Shown: in pieces, positions 23,854-35,208 of the stretch
Layout of the letters: every line of letters starts with the position of its first letter
How positions within the stretch are numbered: the stretch's first letter is position 1
Source of the DNA: Nyssa sinensis
Lineage: Eukaryota > Streptophyta > Magnoliopsida > Cornales > Nyssaceae
NCBI GenBank assembly: GCA_008638375.1
Contig: CM018043.1
Coordinates: forward strand, 40,127,396 to 40,191,395
Length of the DNA stretch: 64,000 nt
Reading direction: 5' to 3'
Notes under the pieces: generated by a model
What the model saw: only the letters and a program-made list of their open reading frames with translations
What the model was told of the DNA's origin: nothing
Databases searched by the model: none
Position numbers and translations under genes: made by a program

Positions 23854-25229
23854 TGTAATAACCTGAAAAATTTTGTTAGAATGAAGATTTTTTTATTATT
23901 ATTATTATTGTTATTGTTATTATTATTATTATTATTATTTACTATTATTATTATTACATATGTGTGATGTGTGTATATGGATATATGTATGTTTAAAGAT
24001 ATTTAAATATGTATGTCTATTATACATGTGTATTAAATATATATATATATATTTATATATATATATAAATCTGATTGTGTGTGTTCTGTACATGGTGGAG
24101 TGTGTGTGTGGGTTGAGTGTAAGCCACTCAAGGTGGCATGATGAGTACTGATAGTGTGTGTAAGTGTGTTACGTGTGTGTCTATCCAAATGGGTATGGGT
24201 GTGTAAGTCTGATTCTAAAGAGAGAGAAAGAAATAGTAGAGAAAGAGAAAGGGGGGCAGTGGTGGTTTTGGCATAAAATAATATATGTATATATATATAT
24301 ATAAGGTATAAGGATGTGGGTGGGAATTAAAGAGAAAAACAGATAGAAAGGTGGGAAAGGGAGGTAGAGGCTGAGAGTGTCTTGAGGAACCAGGAGAACC
24401 AAGAGTGAAGAACCAAAGGGTGGAGATCAAAAAGAGAGAAGGAAAAATCAGAAAAAGGGATAAGTCAACTAGCTACTGGTTCTTAATTTTTCAAGCATGT
24501 TTGTTGGGTTTTGAATATAGGACCTTATAGAGTAAGAAATAAGGAAACTAATACAAAAAGAATCATTCAAAATAGCCAAAAATTGAGGAAAAAATATTCA
24601 GTTGCAAGTGAGGGTGAAAATCGGTTGCTCATATATTTTATGTGTAAAACCTAGTTTAAAATGGTTGGGATTTAATTCCCTTGAGTACAGGAAGCTTTTA
24701 GGAAAAGAGGGAACCCAAAACAGTACTGAAATCGTGGCAATAAGGGTTCGCCAAAATTCTGGGTTGGCCACCAGAGCTGCATCTTCTTCCATTTTTGTGA
24801 AGATTTAATAAATTTAATTGAAAACAAATTAGAGGAATGAAATCTACATACAAAATAGAAGAAAATAGTAGGAAAATTTGTGTATAAAAGCTGGTAAGAG
24901 GAATAACCGGTGCCGGAGAAGGCACCGGAGTGTCACCGGAACCCTAACGCACACTGTCGGATTTTCGTGGAGACGAAGAAGGGTGGTTGGGCCTGTTGAC
25001 TTGAATTCGGTGGGTTGGGTCTATTGATTGGAGTTGGGCCTGTTTTAATTAGAAATGGGATTGGACCTCAATGGGTTGGCCTAACAGTCCAGGAGTTCAA
25101 AAAAAAAAATCTCTTTGGGCCTTAAGTGTTTGGGCCACATAGGAAGATTTGAAAAAAAAAATGAAATGACAGGAAAAAGGAAAAAAAAAAAAAAAAAGGG
25201 GTGGGATGTGCGACTGCCAAGGTTCGAAC
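23854..25229 (+). mobile_element. E4 LTR-type element, segment 1
   Basis: It starts TGTAATAACCTG, a typical LTR beginning for this group, inside the G1 3' LTR. It contains a (TTA)n array (23889-23955), GT/AT microsatellites, GA-rich stretches, and a CACCGGAACCCTAA region that is also found near 63390-63420. It is interrupted at 25229 by the CGAAC-flanked solo LTR and resumes at 34146. No coding region is seen. Confidence 0.65.
23889..23955 (+). repeat. (TTA)n microsatellite
   Basis: An imperfect run of TTA/TTG triplets near the start of E4. Confidence 0.95.
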
Positions 25230-27219
25230 TGTAATATCCCGACCCGGGATATAGCATGTACACCGGGCTGGACCGGGCTATAAAATGTAATCCCGAATTA
25301 TAAGTCGTTATATGACATAAATAAAAGTGGATGCGTAATAGACTGTATTGTTTAATTACGATGCATAGGTACGAGAGGCAAACAGTCACGGGTGTCCGGG
25401 TGCCGTTGCACCGGAAGCCGAGTTTACTGAAAAACGTGCAAGTGAATGGCAACGCATAATTTTTTTAAAGTAAATCTAAATGATTATGAATATAAAAATA
25501 TATATATATATATATATGTGTATACGGTCAGCTTATAATATATGTATATATTATAATCCAATGGAAGTAAAAGAAAAGAAAGAAAAAGAAAAGAAATGGG
25601 CAGGTGGCAATCTCAAGATTTCATGTAGTGCATGAGAAAGCAATATATATTACAAATGTGTATATTGTGTAACGTGACAGCCTTGATACCATGGGGGCAA
25701 CTGAGTGATATATAATATTATATATATATATATATATTGTGAGGTGTAGCGTGGCAGCAAGAATTGGTGGGTTTACGTGTGTTTGTGTAGTATTGGTGGC
25801 AACATGCGGTGCAAGTGTGTGTCATGTGGGGGGTGTTGAGTGAGCTGCATACAGCAGCCGTGTGTGTATAGGTGTGTGTGCGTGAGCTCCCATGTAACCA
25901 GGTGGCAAAGCCACCGCCCATATACTCGGTCAAGGTATGAAATTAGAGGAACCGAACACGTATAGAGAATATCAAAGAGAAAAGCAAAGGAAAGGAAAGA
26001 GAATCGGAGCAGCAGGGGGTATATGTATGCATATATCTCTGTGTTGTGTAGCGGTGCGATGGGGGCCGATGAAGGTGCAGCAGCAGGTGAAGAATTGGTG
26101 GAACATCAGGTAGTTTGGGGAACCTGCTGTGACTGAAGGTGGGAGATGGCACGGCTGGAAGGGCAGCGTCTGAATGGCGCAGGTGACTCATGTTGCCGAT
26201 TGAAGGAAAAGAGAAGTTAAAGGGGGCATTTTGAAATTTGGATGGATGACAGGAAAAATCTGTAGCAGTTAAAGACTCTGCAATAGTAAAAGATCAGTAG
26301 AGAGTAGCAGCAGTGAGTGCGGGGGAAAGAAATGGGCAACAGGGACTGATTTACAAAATATGATGTAACAGATCGGGGAGAAATTGAGAGAGCTAGCCGA
26401 GACTGCCACTGTCCAGCAATGGAGGTCTAGCAGTAGGTTACTGTCCATGTTGTTGTCACATCCCGAACCCCACCCTACGCGGATGTCGAGGACGTGACTG
26501 CCAGTCGGTCGCGACGCGACCAACCAAAGGCAAATTCTGAACTTTCCGACGAATTGCATTCCGACTGTAGGGTCAGATGCAGCGAAATTTAAAACTTTTT
26601 CTTTGTGTCACGGGAATGCAACTCACTTATCCACCATAAAGGTATGTACCACAGAGCAAGTCTAAATCCAAAATAGTTAACAGTTCTAATTTCAGAGCAT
26701 ATCTAAAATCAAGCATATAACAACAGAGCAGATCTAATATCTCTAGAGTACCATTAGTTCCATGAGCCATGTCTATCTAGTAAATATCAGTCAAGTCAGT
26801 CATAACATACCACTCACCGGAATAACCAGGTTCAATCTACAGTAAACCAGTCTCTACAATTCAGTGCCGTCAGATCCTTACTTGCGATGCCACTTGACCT
26901 ATTCACGTCATGTCATAGTACCTTCTAATCCAATGGAGGTAATTCCTGAAAAATGTCAGAATAATGGGGTGAGCTTAAATAAGCCCAGTGAGTAACACAG
27001 ATTCCCTATCATGGGTTTCAAAACCAGTTTTGTGCTTCCAAGGCACATGGATAATTTAGTCATTTCAAAATAACTATTTTTATAAATCCGTTTCATAAGC
27101 AGTCTAGTACAATAAAACAGAATCGAACAGATAATACAAACGGATCGGAACATGACATAACCAATCGGTCAAAACAATAACTATTGCTAATATATCGGTC
27201 AAGACACAGACTCTTCATT

Positions 27220-27960
27220 AACGGAACGAATCATAACGGAACAGGACCCTATATCAATCAAGACAGGCAGATCATCAACGGACGGAACATGTCGGAACCG
27301 GACGGAACATATCAATCGAGGCAGACATAACATTAACGGACGGAATATAACGGAATCGGACGGTAACAATACATCAGTCAAGCAAAGGCATATCGCGAAC
27401 GGATAAAATTATAACGGAACTAAACGGAAACAATACACTAATCAGGACACAGGCAAATCATAAACAGGACACAACATAACGGAACTGAGTAGAAACAATA
27501 TAACAATCAAGTCAGGGACACATCACTGTCGGAACTAATCATAACTGGACTGAACAATATTTCAATCAAGACAGACGTATCATCAACGGACAATACACAA
27601 CGGAACTGGACCAATATCAATCAAGGCAGACACATTATCAATGAACGGAACATAACAGAATCGAATAGAACAAAACATTAGTCAAAGCAAAGACATATCA
27701 TCAACGGACGGATCATAACGGAACTGGACCATATATCAATCAAAGCGGACTTAACATCATTAACGGACGGATCATAACGGAACTGGACCATATATCAATC
27801 AAGGCGGACTTAACATCATTAACGGACGGATCATAACGGAACTGGACCATATATCAATCAAGGCGGACTTAACATCATTAACGGACGGAACATGTCAGAA
27901 CCGGACGGAACATATCAATCGAGGCAGACATGTCATTAACGGACAGCACATAACCGAACT
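27220..27960 (-). repeat. Minisatellite with perfect 59-bp core
   Basis: Degenerate AACGGAAC/ATCAATCAAG units fill about 740 bp. In 27703-27879 three copies of a 59-bp unit are almost identical (unit starts 27703, 27762, 27821). The inverted LTR at 35209 has only the degenerate form (about 39030-39640), so the 59-bp triplication happened in this copy. Confidence 0.88.
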
Positions 27961-28670
27961 GAACGAAATTCCTAATTCGAAGGACACAAGCACATCACGT
28001 GGAATGTGGTACAAAGGGTGTACAATAAGTACATACATTTAAACAATATAGCATTCAGACAGTATACTATACAAAGCTGTACGATACAACAAAAATGTTG
28101 TTCTTTGCCTATATCACATGGTATTTTTAATCATTTCGGAAATAATGGTTCAATATATCCATTTTATCTCAACAGTTCAAAACGGGCAAAACAGTACGGA
28201 ATGCTAGCACAGGGATCAGTAATATAGTCAATTATTTAAAAAGACTAAAACCATGTCATAAGTGATATAGTACAGAAAACATGCATTTAAATAATTGCAC
28301 TTAAATAATTGCATTCAAAACAGATCAGTAAATCAAGGGACAGTATCAAAACAGTGTCAGAAGTTACTCACAAACTTTACGCTTATTTCCGTGCATAAAT
28401 AATCCGATAACCTCCAGGTACGTCAGGCATCTCCATGTATATCCTGAATAATAATCATCAATCACAGACAGATCAGAACTCATCCATTCAGGTCTCATTC
28501 GTCATCTTAGGTATCTATCGGATTACCTAAGATAGCCTAGTAGCCTATCGCCCTTCCATTGGGTCTCACTCGAGGCTATTTCATTCTTTAATTAGGCTTA
28601 GCAGTTATTAGGATTATATCCTAAGTCATTTAGACTTCAATTGTTATCAGTCAGGCACTCATTCAACCTT

Positions 28671-29800
28671 AGGGGCAAAATGGTAATTTTACCATTCTTG
28701 TCCCGGACCCTGTTGTGGTCTTCGAAATAGTCTTTATATCTTAAGTACAAAGTTCTACGTCCTTTGGACTCCAATCGATATCAGTTAGGTTCTCATTTTA
28801 ACCATAGGGGCAAAATGGTAATTTTGCCATTCTTATCCCGGACCTTGCTCTGGTCCTCAGATTATCCCATATATCGTATATATGAAGTTTTAAGTCTTTT
28901 AGACTTTAATCGGTATCAGTTGGGTACTTATTTAGTCTTAGGGGCAAAATGGTAATTTTGTCATTTTTGCCCCGGACCCTATCATGGTCCTCAGAACGTC
29001 CCATATATCTCATGTATAAATTTGTAAGTCCCTTGGACTTCATTTGGTATCTGCTTTAGATCGTCGGGACACATCGGTCATTTCTCGTTTTATGCGTTGA
29101 CTGTCTCAGAGTCTTATTTAGCCCTTCAGTGTTCATAATTATCCCTATGATAATTTATCAGATCAGTTTGACCTTTATTCGACCTCTACTTTGCACTTAC
29201 AGTGCTCAGGGGTATTTTGGTCATTTTACGTTTTGTGTAATTCTGACCCCGATTCGTCATTTAATTAAGTATACAGTCTCACCAGTGTCTGGGCTCCTAC
29301 CGGTATCAGTTTCGTCCCAATCGGACTTTGTTTAGGTCTCGTACGGTATCAGGGGTAATTTGGTAATTTCATGTGTCGCATTTTTCGGCACGTCAGTTCA
29401 TAAAATGGACCTCACCATTGGGTCCAGAGTGTCCGACATAATTAAGTTGGACTATCTGTTATGTTTAATCGGCCCTGAGTATCATTAAGGGCAATTCAGT
29501 CATTTATACCTACGTGTCTGTATTTTTCGGGACCTCGGTTCATTAAACGGACCTCACCGTTGAGTCCAGAATGCCCGAGATAGTCAAAATAGGCTATCTG
29601 ATATTTTTATTTGGGTCTGGGTACCATCAGGGGCAGTTCGGTCATTTATCACTTACGGGTCTGTATTTTTCGGGACTGTATTTCCAAAATCGGACTGTAC
29701 CATTGAGTCCAGAATATTTGAAATAGTGAACATACACTATTTATTTACTTAATTTGGTCTTCGTTTGACATATTTAATGTCCAGGGGTAAAATTGTAATT
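28671..29800 (-). repeat. Periodic U3 modules of about 135-150 bp
   Basis: The motif AGGGGCAAAATGGTAATTTT or its variants recurs at 28671, 28806, 28940, about 29208, 29350, 29488, 29631 and 29783. Each is followed by GGACC...ATTGAGTCC-like and CGGGAC-like blocks. The spacing is mostly 134-152 bp, with one double gap. This is degenerate tandem structure within the LTR. Confidence 0.75.
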
Positions 29801-31440
29801 TTACCTATTTAATAAAATAATCAAATAATTATTTTATTATTTAATTAATTTATTCAGGGCTTAAATGAACAAATTTTCTAAAATCTGGGCCATTGTGCAA
29901 TATTACAAAACAGTGGGGACAAATCAGTAATTTCAGGAAACTTCAGGGGTCAAAAATATAATTTCATAATTTAGGGGTTCAAACCCAAGGGTTCAAGGGT
30001 TCATCAGTTGAACCGGTCCAGAATTCAAGAAGCCAACCGGTTCAGGGTCCCTCAGAAAACCGGGATAGCATATCCCTAATAACCCCAATTTTAGTCCCTA
30101 TCCGTGTTTCAATTGCCCCTAATCTCAATTTTAATTTTTAAAGCCCGTAACCAAACAGGCCGATTTTAATTTAAAACAATCAGTTTAGCCAAAACGACAC
30201 CGTTCTATTAATTCGGTGGCACGCTCGTGGAGAGACACGTGTCCATGTCAACTCGCTAACTCGGTATGACTCGGTCACTCAACCGAGTCAACTCTGTCTT
30301 CTTCAACGAACAACTCAGTGTTGCCCTAATCCACAGTTTCACGATTTCTTCAATTCGTGAAGTTTCAGGTACAGTTTTTCATCTGATTTGATCCCAATCG
30401 ATTACCAGAAATGAATCCAACAATTTGGCATTCTTTTTGAGCTTCGAATCGAGCTCTAGGCAGGTCTGTTTTGAAAACGATAATTCGGTCTGCAACTGGC
30501 CCTAGGGCTCTCGGTTTTGGTCCATTTTCTCTGAAATCAGTTGCTTTGTGACCCTTGCATTAGGGGGTTCATGTCCCTATCATCAAAATCAAGTTTAGGA
30601 GTTTATTCCAAGGTCTGGGTTTCAAACCCGAGACCTGCAACTTCAGTTTTGAGGCTCATTTTTGAGCCATTTTACTCGGTTCTTGTTGCGATGAGATCCT
30701 TACATCATATAGGTCAAGTCTTAGATGTCAAAAATAGGTTTCTTATAGGTCATTTCAAACCTGCTACAAGGAAGCTCTATCCATGGCTGCCTACTCACGG
30801 TTTTGGGTTTTAAGCCTTATTGGCCTTCCTAGTCGGTTCCTGATGTCCACTAGGGTCCAAATAATCCCAAGCATGCAGTTAATAGAGCTTAAAACTATCA
30901 AAAACAGTGACAGGAATCTAAACAGAAAATCAGACAGTTTGGGGTTATACCTCTTGGACGATCACTGTTCCTCCCTCTCATGGCTCGGTGTGGCCTGTGT
31001 GTTGCCCCAGTCCGGTCACACAGTGTTGTTCAGTTCCTCAGTCCCCTTTCCTTCTTGTGCATCTCATGAAGACACATCATGGACACACACTTTGCATGCA
31101 CATGCAAGGCCTTCAATTTCTCTACAGCCCTCTCTCTCTCTGGACTCTCTTATCCGAGCATACAACACCTACCCTCCCTTTCTGATTTTGGACCCCTTCC
31201 TTTTTCCCTTCCACAAATGATAATATATATATATATTATTACATATTCCATATATATACATCTCTTATATGTATATAGATGTATATACATCAGAAAAGTG
31301 GGATCTTAGGGCTGAGGTGGGCTGAGGGGGCAATCATGTGGGGTTTGCATGCAACCTCATTGGTCCAATTTGAGGTGGGGCTTGGGGCAATTCAGAGATA
31401 TATACAATTAAGTTGTGTATATAGGCACAAAGGTGCTGGA

Positions 31441-31513
31441 TGGCCACCTGGTTAAGTTTTTGGATGGAATTCATTCTCTCCATAGGTCAAGGGTTCAATT
31501 CCCCTTGACCACC
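31441..31513 (+). other. tRNA-like module (A-box and B-box) antisense in U3
   Basis: TGGCCACCTGGTT (31441-31453) resembles a pol III A box. GGTTCAATTCC (31492-31502) fits the B-box consensus, in a T-arm-like hairpin followed by ACCACCA. It lies about 420 bp from the LTR 5' end, on the strand opposite to the LTR. It is not a complete tRNA, because no acceptor-stem pairing is evident. Confidence 0.45.
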
Positions 31514-34145
31514 AATTTGGCCATTTTTCTACATTTTGGGCTAAGGCCCTGTTTGGCTGCACGTTAATTCAGTTTCTGATGTTTGCCTCATAACTTTCAT
31601 TCCGTAACTCCTTTTTCGATGCGGTTTGTTCCGAGAGTTTCATATTTTAGTTATCTACAATGTCAGAGGTTCCGTGTCATTTATTAGTCATTCGGGATTT
31701 CCGTGGCTAATTAATTCGAATTCCGTCAGTATTAAATTGACATTATCTCACCTAATTAATGGATAATTAGGTTCGGGTATTATACCCTATTCTCGGACAT
31801 GTTTTGTCATTCTATTGGTCTATCTTGACCGTCGGGAGATTAGGGTTAATTCCCTTGATTATTCTCTAAGCCGGTACTAATTAATAATTAATTATTTAAT
31901 TATTAATTATACAGAGTCGGGGTGTTACAGTTGTTACAATTTGGATAGGCTGTAAAGAATAATCGAGCTATAGCAGAAACGATGATGAATTCTTAGGGAC
32001 AATGAGTGTTGAAACTGCAGCAATTGGAGCTGCTGCTGCAAATTGATACGGCAGTTAGGTAATAACCGAGTGATCAGGTTTGATTTTCATAATGGGTCTT
32101 TATTCTGCTTCAAGTGTTTACCTAATGCAACAATATTTATAGATATGTATAGCCTCATGAGTTTATATTTTGCTGGAGTCAAGGCTCGGCTTATTCTTGT
32201 TGTTACATTGGCTGTATATTTCATTAGTCTTTATGCAGCCTCTATGCCACTATAAAGAATTTAACTTAGTTGGTAATACTGCGAAGTTAGCCATGGATAC
32301 TTGCTAGTGAGATAAATTGACAAAAAGGCTATAAATTAACCTTAAGTATTTACAGTTCAATGAACAAATTAACGGAAATCACAAAATAGCTGACTTTTAA
32401 TAAATTCGAATCAGTCGGCCTTTTAAGGATATTTACAAACCAGTCGACCATTTGAGACAAAGTTTAAATTTAGTTATTCTTTTAATAAATTAATTATATA
32501 AATACCACAAGTTCTAAAATAAGTCAAACGGACTCCAAATGAGGCAAGTGAATAGTCAATTGTTATTGTCTCGGGCATTCCGAATCCAATGGTGACATCA
32601 AAATTATGAAAGGAGGCCTTGGAAATAAAAGACTTGTAACAGTGCGAAAATGACCGATTTACCCTTTTTGATACCGAAGTCCGAATTGAATTCCGCGAAA
32701 GCCTAAACTGACTTTCTTCGGCATTCTGGACTCAATGGTAAAGTCTAAATGAGTATTAGAAATACTTATCAAAGCAAGGCATAGAATTTGATGAGTAGTA
32801 TTATTCTAAAACGCATTTACTGATATATAGGGACCGCGACAGGAAAGAGGCAAACCGCAGGAGACTGATTTAGGAGGAATGCATGATTAGAGGTAAGTAG
32901 ATACCCTTTCTCTTCCATGTGGTGTTATCAAGCCAAGTTCATTCTTTTACTGCCAAACTTGTACTCCTGAGCGTATCTGATGTTATTGTCTCCACAATGT
33001 GATATTGTTCTATCTGGTGGACATTGATTTATTGTTGTACCATTGTTATCATGTTGAACCGTGTTTTGAAATGCCTATTGTTATGTTTCCATTGAGTTGA
33101 TGATATTCCATTTTTATATACCCCTATGGAATCATTTATGATCATGAAATGTTTATGTATACTGGATTTGTGCTCAGTCACAATATCCATCCGATGCTTT
33201 TAAATACACTGAAGACCTTCGGGTCGAGTCCGTGAACGGACATATGGCCATACACTGGAATGCACTGAAGGGGGTAAACCGGGCCCCCAAGGACCGAGGG
33301 CATATCAAGCCCTGACACAGAACAAAAGCATCTCTTATACGATTGCTCAACTAAAATTGTTGAATTACATTGCTCTTGTGATTATCTTGTATTGCGAGAT
33401 ATTCCTTGATTGATTTATTGTGATCAATTATAATGGCAGTACTTTCTTGTTATTGTATTATCGTCGAGAATTCCTGGACATTGTTATGCCATTCCTACTG
33501 ATTACACATTGTGATCCCACAGTTCATTTGCCACTGTTCACATGTTAAGAGTTTCATGTTGATGTTATGTCCCTTACTCCTAATTGTACATTGTGTTCTA
33601 TTGTTTATTGGCCTTTATGGCAACTGTTCCCATTGGCTATTATAGCATCTTATTTTTATGATTGGCTATCATATTCTTATTCTTGGATTCATATTCTTTT
33701 ATGATCCTCGATACCAGTGTCGGAGATCTGTATTTACTTGCTGGGCTCTTGTAGCTCATTCCACCCTCCTCACCCCCATTTCAGGTACTGATGCCGCGAG
33801 ACCCCGGTAGGAGTCTAAAGACGTAGAAGGACATTTGAGGAAATGCATCAGTTTATGTTTTAGTTCTCCCATGTATTCACCACCCTCGGGTGCTGGTCAT
33901 GTTTGGTTCTTATTTTGTTTATGTAGAACCATATTATGTATGGTAAAGACTTTCGCTAACATTGTGTATTGAAAGACTTCCGCTGATGTATTATTACTGA
34001 TAAGACTTCCGCTGTTATTGTTTTGAGGTTTTAGTACTTTGCATATTAGTACTATGATACAGGAATGGAAAAAGTAGGGACGGCCTTCGGGTCGGCACCG
34101 CGACACGAGATCCGCATAGGGTGGATTTCGGGTCGTGACACGAAC

Positions 34146-35208
34146 AGGGGATCGAGCGTGTGGGAGAAGAGCGTGAGGCCAATTGGGACGGTTACCAACC
34201 GTGCCCAATGATGCGCCTAAAATATATTTATAGTGTACTTAATAATATAACCTAATTAAATTAATTTAATTAAATTAAATGTCCCGAAATGGCCCGGAAC
34301 CCAAATTAGACAAGTCATATATGTTTTCTAACTATCTTGGACCTCTTAAGACCAACGGTGAGGTCCGTGACACGAGATGAGGCCCCGAAAAATAAAAGAC
34401 CCGTAGAACCCTTAAAAATTTTCAAAATGCCCCTGAGTTAAAGTGCAATCAAACGAACCCCGAATAAAGTAAACGAATAGTGAAATTTTATTATTTCAAC
34501 CATTCTGGACTCAACAGTAGAGTTTAATTTGGCAAAATAGAAACTCATAAAATAAAGACATAAAATTTGATGAATAGCATAATTCAAGTAGCAATTGAAC
34601 TGAGTTGTATTTCATGATTTTCGGAACAATGAAGGGCAAAGAGAAGGTGGTCTGACCTTCTGCATTCTTACTGTTAGTTCTGCTACGCTACGAGTACGCC
34701 TTCTTGGGTTGAGACCGACCCATCAAGTATGATATATTGTGCTAAGTAAGAAATAGAATTAAGTTTAGGAATAATTGCCACGTTGACTTGATGATTCACA
34801 TGTTTGTTTTATTGCTTACATGCTTATGTGCCCCTTGTTATCTTTTTGAAAGTTTGGTGATGAAGGTGGATCATGACTATGTGTAAATCGCGTGTGTTAG
34901 CATAATGTGTCGATTATGTTTCTGAGAATTGTTGGGATTATGAAATATGTGACTTAAAGCATGTGTTAAATGGACTATGTATGACATGTAACCTTGATGA
35001 AAGGATCTTCTGATTTGAATGTTATTGTGTAATACATCATTTAAAGCATGCTTCATATGTGGATATGATGCTTTATTGAGATTACATTATGGTATGGTGG
35101 AATCAAAGCATATTGGCATAGTGTGATTCCTTGGACATGACATGACATGACATAACATGATATTGCATTTGGTACCTAAACCAACGAGAGCGATCCGTGA
35201 AGGGACAT
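34146..35208 (+). mobile_element. E4 LTR-type element, segment 2
   Basis: This continues E4 after CGAAC. It has AT-rich and CCCGAAA-type LTR modules, no ORF of note, and near its end (about 35157-35208) one unit of the 50-bp repeat that continues at 40365. It is interrupted at 35208 by the GACAT-flanked solo LTR. Confidence 0.65.

Larger units (their letters stand above)
26449..31934 (-). mobile_element. Solo LTR (minus strand, 5,476 bp)
   Basis: The LTR proper is 26454-31929, with perfect duplication GTTGT (26449-26453 and 31930-31934). In its direction it begins TGTAACACCCCGACTCTG (31929) and ends GGTTCGGGATGTGACA (26454). No PBS, gag or pol is present. It holds a CGGAAC-rich minisatellite (27220-27960), periodic modules of about 135-150 bp in U3 (about 28671-29800), and an antisense tRNA-like module (31441-31513). 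The same family occurs inverted at 35209-40364. Confidence 0.93.
25225..34145 (+). mobile_element. Solo LTR (plus strand, about 3.4 kb) in E4, interrupted
   Basis: The LTR proper is 25230-34140, starting TGTAATATCCCGACCCGGG and ending GGATTTCGGGTCGTGACA, with duplication CGAAC (25225-25229 and 34141-34145). Subtracting the nested LTR at 26454-31929 and one GTTGT leaves about 3,430 bp. Its last 1 kb matches the G1 LTR end (9085-9980). There is no PBS or internal domain. A donor-like site AGAG|GTAAGT is at 32892/32893. Segments 25230-26453 and 31930-34140 contain only LTR sequence with (TA)n and GT-rich stretches. Confidence 0.9.

Noticed and set aside
27220..27960. CRISPR-like array
   Set aside because: The repeats are contiguous or degenerate with no unique spacers, and the context is a plant LTR.
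31441..31513. A functional tRNA gene
   Set aside because: There is a B-box and T-arm-like hairpin, but no convincing acceptor stem or anticodon arm. Reported as tRNA-like only.
25230..34140. A full-length LTR element with two LTRs
   Set aside because: The only large internal part is another solo LTR. No PBS, gag, pol or second copy of its own LTR is present.
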